DNA of 64,000 bases from JBBQXY01 sp051004815 (lineage in GTDB: Bacteria; Chloroflexota; Ktedonobacteria; Ktedonobacterales; Ktedonobacteraceae): NCBI GenBank assembly GCA_051004815.1, contig JBPCJY010000172.1, positions 1-64,000 of the forward strand, given 5' to 3'. The translations under genes were made by a program, and so were the position numbers. This document shows positions 1 to 9,358 of the stretch, one piece after another. The notes under the pieces were generated by a model. That model was not told the DNA's origin, searched no databases, and was given only the letters and a program-made list of their open reading frames with translations. Numbering within the stretch: position 1 is the first letter of the stretch; each line of letters begins with the position of its first letter.

Positions 1-104
<104 letters not shown>

Positions 105-124
105 ACTACTTACTTTTTAAAGAA

Positions 125-2677
125 TTATGCCCAGCGAATCAGCCCTATGTCATGCTTGCCAGCCAGAGCAGGATGCTTGGGTAGGACACGCACACCATAA
201 GCAATGCTGCCGCTTTCATTTGGCTTGAGATGGATATCGTAGCGATACGAACCATCCAATTCGCGTTTGGTATAGTGCATAGGCTCGGTATGATGTGGAA
301 TCACCTGGTCATCATTGGCTTCTCCGTAGACGAGTTCGACACTGAGGTCTTCGGGACGAAGACTATCCGCTCGTAGCCACGCCCGGACATCGACGCCCTC
401 GCCCAGGCTTAGCTGCCCATCACGTTGCCCTTCGATGTAGAGTTCCAGGTTATTCCATCCCTGCCGAATCTTTGTTTTCCACGCGGTCAGGATGCGGGCC
501 TTCTCGTACTTGTTCTGCTCAATCTGCATCCCTTGCAGAATTTCAGGCACGTAGAAGCGCGTCGTATAATCCTTTACCATGCGTTTCATGCTGAATTCGG
601 GAGCACAGGTGCGAATGGCCTCTTTCATCAGCGCAACCCAGGCATGGGGGATGCCATCGGCACCGCGTTCATAATAGGTTGGGACAATTTCATGTTCCAG
701 TATGGAATAGAGCGAGAGGCTATCTGCTTCGGCTTGGGCTTCTGCGTCGTGATATTCGCGTTTTTCACCAATGGCCCACCCATTTTTGCCATTGAAACCC
801 TCGTCCCACCAGCCATCAAGAATGCTGCAATTAGGCTGACCGTTGAGCGCGGCTTTTTGTCCGCTGGTGCCACTGGCCTCATGTGGTCGAATGGGATTAT
901 TGAGCCAGAGGTCGGTGCCGGATACCAGGTAGCGTGCCATATCAATATCGTAGTTTTCCAGGAAAATGACCTTGCCGCGCAGTCCATCAGTGCGCGAGAG
1001 GCGATAGACCTGCTCGATCAAGCCTTTGCCCGGTTCATCGGCAGGGTGGGCTTTACCGGCAAAGATGATCTGTACTGGACGCTCTGGATTATTCAAGATA
1101 CGGCGCAGACGTTCAATATCGCGGAAAATCAGTGTGGCGCGTTTATAGGTGGCAAAACGGCGTGCAAAGCCGATGATCAGCGCATTGGCATCGAGCATAC
1201 GATCAAATTCGGCTATCTGCACCGCTCCCTCGCCCAGCCGCAAATGATGCTGCTTTAAGCGACGGCGACTGTAAGCAATCAACGCTTCTTTGCGTTGGAG
1301 GTGGACGTGCCAAAGTTCTGCATCAGGAATTTCGTCGATACGGTTCCAGAAATCTGGCTCGTCTACATGCTCCTCCCAATCCGCGCCAAGGTAGCGTTTG
1401 AAAAGATTATCCAATTCGGGCGCAATCCAGGAGGGAGTATGCACACCATTGGTGATGGCATCAATCGGTACCTCGTCCACGTCAACGCCAGGCCAGAGGA
1501 ACTGCCACATCTTGCGCGAAACGGCCCCGTGCAACGCGCTGACGCCATTATGTTGTCCCGTTAAGCGCAGGGCCAGCACCGTCATGCCGTAAGTTGGTCC
1601 CCAGCCTTGATCTTCGCGGGCAACTTCCATGAATTGGTCGCGGTTCAGGCCGAGTTGGCCCCAATAGGAGCCAAAGTACTTGTCAACCAGATCGTAGCTA
1701 AATGTGTCGTTACCCGCCGGTACAGGGGTGTGGGTTGTAAAGAGTGAATTGGCGGCGACAGCTTCGCGAGCCTCATTAAAGCTCAGACCGGAAGCCACAA
1801 GCTCGCGACATCGCTCCAGGTTCAAGAAGGCGGCATGGCCCTCGTTGATATGCCAGGCAGCCGGTGCAATGCCTAGAGCACGTAGCGCACGCACGCCACC
1901 AATGCCCAGTACAATTTCCTGGGCAATGCGCATCTCGCGGTCTCCGCCGTACAAACGGGCCGAAAGTTCGCGGTCGGGCGGTGTATTTGGCTCGACATCG
2001 GTATCCATCAGGTAGAGTGGAATGCGTCCCACTTGTAATTTCCAGACTTTTGCATGGATGCGTCGTCCCGGAAGATCGACGGTAATCATCACTTCGTTGC
2101 CATCAGCATCAATAGCAGGAATGGCCGGTGCCTCTGAAAAATGAAGCTTATCATACGAGGCTTCTTGAATCCCTTCACGCGTAATGCCCTGGCGGAAATA
2201 GCCTTGTGGGTAGAGAAAGCCTACGCCGATGAATGGCAGACCGAGGTCGCTGGCCTCTTTGCAGTGATCGCCGGAGAGAATACCAAGGCCACCAGAGTAG
2301 ATCGGCAAGGCTTCGTGTAAACCGAATTCCGCCGAAAAATACGCGATGGACTGGTTGATCAGGTTCGGGTAGGTGCGCAAGAACCAGGTTTCGTGTTCGT
2401 GCGGATGCATATAGGCATCGAAGTCGTGAAGAACGCTATCGAAGTCACGCAGATAGTCTTGCTGGTTGGCGGCAGCCTCCAGGTGTTTTGGTACAACTTC
2501 GCTCAGAAAACGGACAGGATTGTGTCCAACCTCTTCCCAAAGTTGGGGATCGAGTGAGCTGTACAGCGTGCGAGCTTCAGGATGCCAACTCCACCACAAA
2601 TTATACGCCAGCTCATACAGTCGATTGATGCGGGCAGGCATTATAGGGAAAACCGTCATGCGGCCATAAACTTTCAC
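125..2677 (-). CDS. glgP: Alpha-glucan (glycogen/maltodextrin) phosphorylase, GT35
   Basis: This cytosolic enzyme phosphorolyses alpha-1,4-glucans to glucose-1-phosphate in glycogen and maltodextrin breakdown. The predicted protein is 850 residues, as expected for the bacterial/archaeal short phosphorylase type. The N-terminus carries the family motif LAYNLWWSWHPEA. The C-terminal half carries EASGTSGQKAALNG, whose lysine should hold pyridoxal phosphate, followed by ILDGWWDEGFNG. I chose the GTG at 2677 (MKVYGRMTVFP), which sits about 12 bases after AAGGA and matches the usual N-terminus. The ATG at 2659 is the alternative. The reading frame extends upstream to 2821 but has no family resemblance there. 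The gene is divergent from the small membrane protein at 2863. Confidence 0.93.
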   Translation of the reverse strand: MKVYGRMTVFPIMPARINRLYELAYNLWWSWHPEARTLYSSLDPQLWEEVGHNPVRFLSEVVPKHLEAAANQQDYLRDFDSVLHDFDAYMHPHEHETWFLRTYPNLINQSIAYFSAEFGLHEALPIYSGGLGILSGDHCKEASDLGLPFIGVGFLYPQGYFRQGITREGIQEASYDKLHFSEAPAIPAIDADGNEVMITVDLPGRRIHAKVWKLQVGRIPLYLMDTDVEPNTPPDRELSARLYGGDREMRIAQEIVLGIGGVRALRALGIAPAAWHINEGHAAFLNLERCRELVASGLSFNEAREAVAANSLFTTHTPVPAGNDTFSYDLVDKYFGSYWGQLGLNRDQFMEVAREDQGWGPTYGMTVLALRLTGQHNGVSALHGAVSRKMWQFLWPGVDVDEVPIDAITNGVHTPSWIAPELDNLFKRYLGADWEEHVDEPDFWNRIDEIPDAELWHVHLQRKEALIAYSRRRLKQHHLRLGEGAVQIAEFDRMLDANALIIGFARRFATYKRATLIFRDIERLRRILNNPERPVQIIFAGKAHPADEPGKGLIEQVYRLSRTDGLRGKVIFLENYDIDMARYLVSGTDLWLNNPIRPHEASGTSGQKAALNGQPNCSILDGWWDEGFNGKNGWAIGEKREYHDAEAQAEADSLSLYSILEHEIVPTYYERGADGIPHAWVALMKEAIRTCAPEFSMKRMVKDYTTRFYVPEILQGMQIEQNKYEKARILTAWKTKIRQGWNNLELYIEGQRDGQLSLGEGVDVRAWLRADSLRPEDLSVELVYGEANDDQVIPHHTEPMHYTKRELDGSYRYDIHLKPNESGSIAYGVRVLPKHPALAGKHDIGLIRWA

Positions 2678-2862
2678 AGGGTTTGTTGTCCTTTCTTGAT
2701 ATGTCCTACCTATCAGTATATCTCTAAGTGGAAAATGGGTCAACGCGATGACAACGCTGTCCATATGATGGTGTAGATTGCCTTTGCAATCGAATTGTTC
2801 TATACTAGCTATGCCGTACAATGTACAGGCCAGAAAGAGGGTTCAGGAGGTCGATAAACTCC

Positions 2863-3438
2863 ATGGCAAGGAGAGCACCACAGAGACAGAGACCAACAAG
2901 GCGGTATCCCACTCCCAGAGTACCCGCAACGTCACACAGGATTAGCGGTATCCTTGGTGGGGGACTACTCGCCCTTGGCGTGTTATGGCTTGGCTGGTTA
3001 CTATTGCATCAGTTAGGAGGACCAGCTTTGCCAGGGATACCTATTCTCAATTTCGCTCCTACCACTCCTCCGAACATTCAATCTTCTCCTCTGGCCGCCG
3101 TCGGCATCACGCTGAGCCAGAGTAACCAGACCCCCACCGTCAAACAGCAGCAGGCATTGCTGATCGCCAGTCAGCTTGAACCCGATGCCGCCACCAAAGC
3201 AAAAAGCACCACCGCGCAGTTCGTCTTGTTGAACTATCAGAATAAGGGTACACCTGCCACACCCGCTACCCATGCTGATTTCAACAATGTCCCTGTCTGG
3301 ATGGTGCTGTATCAAAAAATACCGTTGCCCTCGTCTGACCCCGCTGTTGACCCAACGCCGCTCTCACATCCATCCTACGATCTCTACGTCTTCCTGGATG
3401 CCAGTAGCGGCAAAGAACTTCTCAAAATACAGCTCTAA
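2863..3438 (+). CDS. Hypothetical membrane-anchored protein
   Basis: I do not recognise this 191-residue protein. A basic, Arg/Pro-rich cytoplasmic stretch of about 30 residues is followed by one hydrophobic helix (ILGGGLLALGVLWLGWLLL). An exported domain of about 130 residues follows, rich in Thr, Pro and Ala and with no cysteine pairs. The topology suggests a single-pass protein with an extracytoplasmic domain. I chose the ATG at 2863 because AGGAGG lies 12 bases upstream. The in-frame ATG at 2821 has no ribosome binding site. It stands alone between a divergent phosphorylase and a convergent response regulator. Confidence 0.6.
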   Translation: MARRAPQRQRPTRRYPTPRVPATSHRISGILGGGLLALGVLWLGWLLLHQLGGPALPGIPILNFAPTTPPNIQSSPLAAVGITLSQSNQTPTVKQQQALLIASQLEPDAATKAKSTTAQFVLLNYQNKGTPATPATHADFNNVPVWMVLYQKIPLPSSDPAVDPTPLSHPSYDLYVFLDASSGKELLKIQL

Positions 3439-3466
3439 CCACCGCTGACCTGTTGCCCATGCTGTG

Positions 3467-4150
3467 TTAATTATCGTCCATCTTAATCCAACCGTGACGG
3501 AGCGCGTGGACAACAGCAGCAGTGCGGTCATTTACCGAGAGCTTCTTGAGAATTGAGGTGATGTGATTCTTCACCGTTTGATCGCTAATCTTCAATGATT
3601 TGGCAATCTCTTTATTGCTGTTCCCGCGGGCGATATAGTCCAGTATCTCTACCTCACGACCAGATAATGGTGAATAGAGGTCCTTAGCCGAAGAGGTCTC
3701 CTCTTCCACAGCCAGTTCACGAAACGATTTCAGCACGCGACTGGCGAGTTGCGGCTTGGAAAGCACATCATCGTTAATGAGATATTCACCAATGCTAACT
3801 TTGCGGACAGCCTCCATAAGCTCAAAAGGGGTGATATTCCGCGTGTAATAGGCCGCGGCCCCTACTTTGATCGCCTGGAAGAGGCGTTCCTCATCCTCGG
3901 AGGGCGTCAGAATAATGATTGCCATATGTGGGAAAAGATGGCGCATTTGCCGGGCAATCTCCAGTGAGTCAGCGGAGACAAGCCCCGCATCAATAAGAGC
4001 GACATCAGGATTTCCCGTGCGTACCAATTCCAGTATTTCTTCGGTGTCAATCGAATCACCAATAACCGTGCAATCACCCATTTGCTCAAGGGAGCAACGA
4101 ATACCTTGACGGAACAGCGGCTGCTCGTCAACAATAATGACACGTATCAT
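3467..4150 (-). CDS. NarL/FixJ-family response regulator
   Basis: This two-component transcription regulator has 227 residues. An N-terminal receiver domain (about 1-120) begins MIRVIIVDEQPLFRQG and has the acidic pocket and a phosphoacceptor Asp in DVALIDAGL. The usual MP after the acceptor is replaced by GLV. A C-terminal LuxR-type HTH follows (LSGREVEILDYIARGNSNKE, then KISDQTVKNHITSIL). The start at 4150 has AGGA five bases upstream; the ATG at 4156 is also possible. No histidine kinase gene is adjacent, so the partner is unknown. Confidence 0.85.
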   Translation of the reverse strand: MIRVIIVDEQPLFRQGIRCSLEQMGDCTVIGDSIDTEEILELVRTGNPDVALIDAGLVSADSLEIARQMRHLFPHMAIIILTPSEDEERLFQAIKVGAAAYYTRNITPFELMEAVRKVSIGEYLINDDVLSKPQLASRVLKSFRELAVEEETSSAKDLYSPLSGREVEILDYIARGNSNKEIAKSLKISDQTVKNHITSILKKLSVNDRTAAVVHALRHGWIKMDDN

Positions 4151-4392
4151 TTCCATCCTAACAATGTTATGCGGTGCGGAAGCCCCTGCATTGATGCATG
4201 GGGAGGAAGCGCCGCGCCTCCTTACTATCTGCTTTTTGTGAAGCATGGGTAACTATCTGTAGTGTAGCCGACTTTTATCCTTTCACAACGCGAGAGCAGG
4301 GCATGAAGATAACATAGCTGAACCGCTCAAACGAGGTGACTGAAGATAGTATACTCTAAAAGATACCCGGACGTGAAGTTGCACGCTGCCAG

Positions 4393-4977
4393 TTAAATGC
4401 GTTCCAGACGGCGCAAGGTAGAATTGATGCCCATACGCAAGCTTTCGATAACGCCCTGCCCTGTTACTGCTACCGCCTCGTAACTGGGTACCCGATAGGA
4501 ATTGAGATACTGTTCCAGTACTGAGACGGGTAGCACTTCCTGGAGGTCGCGCTTATTCCATTGCATCACCAACGGGAAATCCGCGGCATCCTTGTTCATG
4601 CGCCGTAACTGCTCTTGTAACTCGTTCCAGCTTTCAATATTCTCTTGCAGCTTGCTTGCCTGTGAATCGGCGACAAAGATCACACAATCCGCCCCTTTTA
4701 GCACCGAGATACGCGTCTGCTGGTATAAAACCTGACCGGGGACGGTGTAGAGTTGAAAGCGTATATTGAACCCATGAACTTTACCCAACTCAAGAGGAAG
4801 CAGGTCGAAATACAGTGTACGTTCGGTCTCTGTATCAATCGAAACCATGTCACCAACATCTTGTGGGTTAACTGCTTGATGGATGTAGTGTAGGTTGGTG
4901 GTTTTGCCGCACAGACCAATACCGTAATAAACAATCTTACAGTTTATTTCTCGTTTCGCCATATTTATTAAGGACAT
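4393..4977 (-). CDS. MglA-like small Ras-family GTPase
   Basis: This 194-residue protein is a bacterial Ras-like GTPase of the MglA group, which sets polarity in gliding bacteria and has unknown roles in Chloroflexota. The P-loop is GIGLCGKTTN. The switch II region is TVPGQVLYQQTR, with Pro-Gly where Ras has Asp-Xaa-Xaa-Gly, as is normal for MglA. The guanine-specificity motif is NKRD. The start at 4977 has AGGAG about 11 bases upstream; an internal ATG at 4962 has none. No MglB/roadblock partner lies beside it. A 240-base gap separates it from the NarL-type regulator, so co-transcription is possible but unproven. Confidence 0.87.
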   Translation of the reverse strand: MSLINMAKREINCKIVYYGIGLCGKTTNLHYIHQAVNPQDVGDMVSIDTETERTLYFDLLPLELGKVHGFNIRFQLYTVPGQVLYQQTRISVLKGADCVIFVADSQASKLQENIESWNELQEQLRRMNKDAADFPLVMQWNKRDLQEVLPVSVLEQYLNSYRVPSYEAVAVTGQGVIESLRMGINSTLRRLERI

Positions 4978-5343
4978 ATGTCGTTGCTCTCCTGCCCGCT
5001 CTTACGCGCCACTACCTGTTGCTTTTCGTGGAAAATGTTGATGGAGCGAGTAGCCGCTCCGTATTACGCAACAGTATACCGCATTTTCCTGGAATGTCAA
5101 TTTGGCCGCGGTGCGTCTACTCAGCCTACTTATTATGCTGAGCAACAGTATACCACGATTTGCACAGATTAACGCATTTTTATGACCCATCTCACCTTTG
5201 CTAATGGAGGTTCACCATACGTTACATACCCTGCTATATAGGCATCTTACCCATTGACGAATGAGTCGGAAAAGGCTAGACTAACGGCAAAACAACGAGA
5301 AAGCAACCTGGTTTTTTATAGATAAGGTGAGGAAGGAAGAAGC
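4978..5343. promoter_or_regulatory. Divergent intergenic region with gatB promoter candidate
   Basis: The gap between the GTPase and gatB holds a good sigma-70-like match on the plus strand. TTGACG at 5254-5259, a 17-base spacer and TAGACT at 5277-5282 lie about 60 bases before the gatB start. GAGGAAGGAAG immediately before the ATG is the ribosome binding site. I see no riboswitch-like structure. Confidence 0.5.
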
Positions 5344-6843
5344 ATGACGACCGGTACTGAGACGCAAGCAACCCGTGTTGACACGGACTTCGAGGTGGTT
5401 ATTGGCCTTGAAGTGCATTCACAACTACTAACGAAAAGTAAAATGTTCTGTTCGTGTAGCACAGATTATGCGAACGATGCCCCCAATACCCATGTCTGCC
5501 CCGTCTGTATGGGTATGCCCGGCGTATTGCCAGTCATTAATCAACAGGCCGTCGCCTACACTATTATGACGGCCCTGGCACTGAACTGCACCATTCCAGC
5601 CTACTCAAAGTTCGACCGTAAGAACTATTCTTATCCCGATCTGATGAAGGGCTATCAAATCTCACAATATGACATTCCACTGAGCAAGGATGGCTACCTC
5701 GTCATTGAGTTGAATGGACAGAAGCGTAAAGTTGGCATCACGCGTGTCCATTTAGAGGAAGATACCGCTCGTCTCTTGCATCATAGCGGCTATAGCCTGG
5801 TGGACATCAACCGTTCCGGTACCCCGTTGATGGAGATTGTCAGCGAGCCGGATATGCGCTCACCGGAAGAGGCGCGACTGTATATGCAAAAGTTGCGCGA
5901 GATACTCGTCTATCTGGGTGTATCTTCTGGCCGTATGGAAGAGGGAAGCCTGCGTTGTGATGCCAACATTTCGGTGCGTCCGCGTGGGCAAGAGGCATTG
6001 GGCGTTAAGACTGAGATCAAGAATATGAACAGCTTCCGTGCGGTGGAACGAGCGCTGGAATATGAGGCCCACCGCCAAATAGCGATGGCGCGTGCTGGCG
6101 AAACAATCCATCAAGAGACGCGTGGCTGGGTGGAGACAAAAGGTATTACGGTGCCGCAACGCAGCAAAGAACAGGCACACGACTATCGCTACTTTCCAGA
6201 GCCAGACCTGCCGCCATTGCTGATTAGCTCGCTATGGGTCGAAGAGTTGCGTTCTCAACTACCAGAGCTACCCGATGCGCGTCGCGCTCGTTATCGCGCA
6301 GACTATGGCCTATCGGCCCTCGATGCCAATTTTCTCACAGAAGATAAGGCTCTCGGCGACTACTTTGAGGCGGTGATGGCTGCCTCGCATGTTAGCGACC
6401 GCAAGGCACGAGCGAAATCGGCCAGCAACTGGTTGCTCAGCGAAGTAGTACGTCTCTTGAAGGCAAACGCCATTTCGCTACAAGCCAGCACCCTTTCACC
6501 AGCAGCCCTGGCAAACTTGCTTGATTTACTCGATAAAGAGCGGATCACAGGCAAACAAGCCAAAGATGTGTTGGATGAAGCATTTGTCACGGGTGAGATG
6601 CCGGAGGCAATCGTGACGAGAAAAGGCATCAAGCCACCCATCAGCGACACGGGCGAACTGGAGCGCATCATAGAGGAGGTGATAGCAAACAATGCGAAAG
6701 CTGCCAGCGATTATCGTTCTGGCAAGACCAATGCGTTGCAATCATTGGTCGGTCAAGTCATGAAACAGACTCGCGGTCAGGCAAAGGCCGATATCGTACA
6801 AAAACTTTTAAAATCAAAGTTGGACGAGGCACCTTCAGCGTAA
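5344..6843 (+). CDS. gatB: Asp-tRNA(Asn)/Glu-tRNA(Gln) amidotransferase subunit B
   Basis: GatB works with GatA and GatC to amidate Glu-tRNA(Gln) and Asp-tRNA(Asn) in bacteria lacking the cognate synthetases. The 499-residue length is typical. The N-terminus has the family stretch VIGLEVHSQLLTKSKMFC. A CSCSTDYAN and CPVCMGMPGVLP region contributes the zinc-binding cysteines. DRKNYSYPDLMKGYQISQYD and GKTNALQSLVGQVMKQTRG are further hallmarks. The C-terminal YqeY-like tail domain is present. gatA and gatC are not in this window. Glutamate dehydrogenase follows 40 bases downstream and may be co-transcribed. Confidence 0.97.
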   Translation: MTTGTETQATRVDTDFEVVIGLEVHSQLLTKSKMFCSCSTDYANDAPNTHVCPVCMGMPGVLPVINQQAVAYTIMTALALNCTIPAYSKFDRKNYSYPDLMKGYQISQYDIPLSKDGYLVIELNGQKRKVGITRVHLEEDTARLLHHSGYSLVDINRSGTPLMEIVSEPDMRSPEEARLYMQKLREILVYLGVSSGRMEEGSLRCDANISVRPRGQEALGVKTEIKNMNSFRAVERALEYEAHRQIAMARAGETIHQETRGWVETKGITVPQRSKEQAHDYRYFPEPDLPPLLISSLWVEELRSQLPELPDARRARYRADYGLSALDANFLTEDKALGDYFEAVMAASHVSDRKARAKSASNWLLSEVVRLLKANAISLQASTLSPAALANLLDLLDKERITGKQAKDVLDEAFVTGEMPEAIVTRKGIKPPISDTGELERIIEEVIANNAKAASDYRSGKTNALQSLVGQVMKQTRGQAKADIVQKLLKSKLDEAPSA

Positions 6844-6883
6844 CAGAGTGCGTGTCTCGTACATAGCAAGGAGATGCAGGCAA

Positions 6884-8149
6884 ATGCACGACGATGTGAA
6901 ACCTGCCGCTATAAATCCCTACCACATGGCGGTACAGCAGTTTGAGTTAGCTGCGGAAAAGCTACGCCTCTCAGAGGATATGCGCGAGATTCTGCGTCAG
7001 CCCAAACGAGAACTAACCGTTAATTTTCCAGTCCGCCTCGATAACGGTCGTATCAAGACCTATACGGGTTATCGTGTTCAGCACAACGTCAACCGTGGAC
7101 CCGCCAAGGGGGGCATCCGCTACGGCCCAGATGTGACCCTCGATGAGGTCAAAGCTCTGGCGATGTGGATGTCTTGGAAGTGCGCGGTTGTTGGTATTCC
7201 CTTTGGTGGCGCGAAGGGCGGCGTTATCTGCGATCCCAAAAACATGAGTCCCGCCGAGTTGGAGCGCATGACGCGCCGCTACGCTACTGAGATATCCATC
7301 ATCATTGGCCCGCGCAGCGATATTCCCGCCCCCGATGTCAACACCAACTCGCAGGTTATGGCCTGGATTATGGACACCTATTCCATGCACGAAGGCTTCT
7401 CCAGTCCGGCAGTCGTTACCGGCAAACCTCTCTCTATTGGCGGCAGCGAAGGCCGTAACGATGCGACTGCCACCGGCGTCTTGTTTGTCACGCGTCAGGC
7501 CGCCAAGCGTCTCGGACGCCCCTTACAAGGTGCTCGGGTCAGTATCCAGGGCTATGGCAATGCTGGCGGCATCGCAGCCCGCCTGTTCCATAACGAAGGC
7601 TGTAAGGTCGTCGCCGTCAGTGACACGCGTGGTGCCATTTATAATGAAGCTGGCCTTGATCCTTCTTCTGTTTTGCGTTATAAACAGGAGCAGGGGAGTG
7701 TAGTAGGTTTTCCCCACGCCCAGCATATGAGTGTAGCGGATGTTTTAGAAGTTCCTTGTGACATCCTGATTCCCGCGGCCACTGAGGGTGTCATCACCGC
7801 GGCGAACGCCGACCGTATTCAGGCTCAGATCGTTGCCGAGGCTGCCAATGGCCCCACGACTCCCGAGGCCGATGACATTCTTTTCAAGAAGGGCATTGTA
7901 GTCATTCCTGACATCCTGGCGAATGCTGGCGGCGTCACGGTGAGCTACTTTGAATGGGTACAGGACATTCAAAGCTTCTTCTGGGGCGTGGAAGAGATTA
8001 CGCAAAAATTGGAAGTCATCATGAATCGCGCCTTTGCCGCGGTAGCTGAAAAGGCTGATCAGCATGCATGTAATATGCGCCTGGCGGCCAATATGTTGGC
8101 AATCTCGCGTGTGGCGGAAGCAACACAGATTCGCGGTATCTATCCGTGA
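6884..8149 (+). CDS. gdhA: Glu/Leu/Phe/Val family dehydrogenase, glutamate dehydrogenase
   Basis: This 421-residue enzyme interconverts glutamate and 2-oxoglutarate plus ammonia. The substrate domain has KGGIRYGP and the catalytic-lysine region PFGGAKGGVICDP. The Rossmann part carries GYGNAGGIAARLF. Length and motifs fit the NAD-type hexameric class. The ATG at 6884 follows AAGGAG by 10 bases; an earlier in-frame codon at 6848 has no such site. It is probably transcribed with gatB and ends at a strong terminator. The exact substrate is inferred: a second, leucine-dehydrogenase-like paralogue lies at 57469-58557. Confidence 0.92.
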   Translation: MHDDVKPAAINPYHMAVQQFELAAEKLRLSEDMREILRQPKRELTVNFPVRLDNGRIKTYTGYRVQHNVNRGPAKGGIRYGPDVTLDEVKALAMWMSWKCAVVGIPFGGAKGGVICDPKNMSPAELERMTRRYATEISIIIGPRSDIPAPDVNTNSQVMAWIMDTYSMHEGFSSPAVVTGKPLSIGGSEGRNDATATGVLFVTRQAAKRLGRPLQGARVSIQGYGNAGGIAARLFHNEGCKVVAVSDTRGAIYNEAGLDPSSVLRYKQEQGSVVGFPHAQHMSVADVLEVPCDILIPAATEGVITAANADRIQAQIVAEAANGPTTPEADDILFKKGIVVIPDILANAGGVTVSYFEWVQDIQSFFWGVEEITQKLEVIMNRAFAAVAEKADQHACNMRLAANMLAISRVAEATQIRGIYP

Positions 8150-8170
8150 ACGTCGTTGGCTAGCAAGCGA

Positions 8171-8209
8171 AAGAAACCGTCCTGGAAAACAAGTCCAGGA
8201 CGGTTTCTT
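8171..8209. terminator. Terminator between convergent genes
   Basis: A perfect 16-bp stem (8171-8186 with 8194-8209) and a 7-base loop end in a short T run on the plus strand. The A-rich 5' arm gives a T-rich tail on the minus strand. It sits between the convergent gdhA and the acidic-protein gene and probably serves both. Confidence 0.85.
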
Positions 8210-8226
8210 TATGGAAGCCACGTCAG

Positions 8227-8784
8227 TTAGAAGCCACGACGTTTTGTGGGTTTCTTTACTGGTGGCTTTGCTGGTAGTTTCGCCTGACGACCAGGTTTGG
8301 GCTTCTTGCGTCCACGCGCACCGCCCCAACCAATATTGTCCTCGTCTTCTTCCTCCTCTTCCTCATCCTCGAAGAAATCTTCTTCTTCCTCCTCTTTTTC
8401 CTCTTCCTCTTCCGCCTCAACGGGAGTGAAATCTACATCAGGAATTTCTTCCTCTTCTACAACAATGGGAGGTACCTCTACCTCCTCTTCTTCCAGGATA
8501 GGCTCGGTATCTTCCACTTCCACTTCCACTTCGGGTTCAGCGTACACGTCGTCATTCTCAAAATCAGCTTCAACATCAGGATGGGCAATCGTTTCATGAT
8601 AGCCATCAGAAGAGCTGCCATGACGCATTGATGTAGGTAAAATGGGAGCATCCGACTCTTCGAGATCACCCTCTTCGTTGGTTTTGGGCGCACCGATTAT
8701 TCGGCGTCCTGCCGCCACATCAAGCCAGAATTGGGAATAGTAATGTGGCCTTTCTGCCTCTTTCTCGCTCTCTTTTCTTGTCAT
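8227..8784 (-). CDS. Glu/Asp-rich hypothetical protein
   Basis: This 185-residue protein has an ordered-looking N-terminus (HYYSQFWLDVAAGRRIIGAP). A middle of about 100 residues is dominated by Glu, with runs such as EEEEEEDED. The tail is basic, Lys/Pro-rich (KKPKPGRQAKLPAKPPVKKP). I do not recognise it. The opposite-strand reading is poly-Ser, which is a by-product of Glu codons. AAAGG lies five bases before the ATG, and the bidirectional terminator beyond the stop supports a real gene. An acidic linker flanked by a basic tail could bind nucleic acid or protein, but this is speculation. Confidence 0.6.
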   Translation of the reverse strand: MTRKESEKEAERPHYYSQFWLDVAAGRRIIGAPKTNEEGDLEESDAPILPTSMRHGSSSDGYHETIAHPDVEADFENDDVYAEPEVEVEVEDTEPILEEEEVEVPPIVVEEEEIPDVDFTPVEAEEEEEKEEEEEDFFEDEEEEEEDEDNIGWGGARGRKKPKPGRQAKLPAKPPVKKPTKRRGF

Positions 8785-9358
8785 TGCAACCTTTGCGGCG
8801 CATCATTGCTGAAGCTAGGCCTCCACTAGGTTCCAGTCCTCAGCTATTCCTCTGTTTTTCATACCGATGGGAAAACAGGGGAGGCACCGCTTCTCCTTTC
8901 GTTCCTGTATACACTTGCTCGTAGTATACACTCATCACAAGCGTGAAGTCATTCTTCACATCATTTCGTTGCTCTGCTACACCTATTTGCTCTATTTTGT
9001 AGTCCAGATTCACTTGCTTTGCAAGCATTGATCCTCATAATGCATGATAAAAAGATTGTCATAGTCTGTCAAGGCCATAAAAAATGATGTGGATCGGCCT
9101 GTAGTGACGCCTGAATGGCTGTCAAGACCCCAAGTGCATGACTTTTTGTCCTCAGATATTTGCTATCATTGGCAAATCCTCCCTATAATACACAACGTAT
9201 TACTTATTAGACCCAGCAGACCCTTTACGCTCTTTCCCAGCGTCTTAATTTCAATCGTATACTTATCATAGTCATTCGTTCTGTTCATGGCGTCCACTAG
9301 TCTCGTGATTCCTTGTTTGCGGACAATGGGAGCCGAAACTGAATATTGGAGGAAACCA
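8785..9358 (+). promoter_or_regulatory. Intergenic region with dxs promoter candidate
   Basis: This 570-base stretch holds no convincing gene; a 62-codon minus-strand frame at 8840-9028 is not supported. TTGCTA (9160-9165), an 18-base spacer and TATAAT (9184-9189) form the best promoter, leaving a leader of about 160 bases before the dxs start. No clear riboswitch fold was recognised. Confidence 0.45.

Noticed and set aside
425..1258. 277-codon plus-strand frame inside the phosphorylase gene
   Set aside because: It lies entirely opposite a clear GT35 enzyme and has no binding site or family features.
8297..8599. Poly-Ser frame opposite the acidic protein
   Set aside because: Ser runs are the reverse reading of Glu codons; the minus frame has the start signal and terminator. 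The minus call itself is only moderate.
8840..9028. 62-codon minus-strand frame before dxs
   Set aside because: No recognisable protein and a poorly spaced AGGA; it sits where the dxs promoter region is expected.
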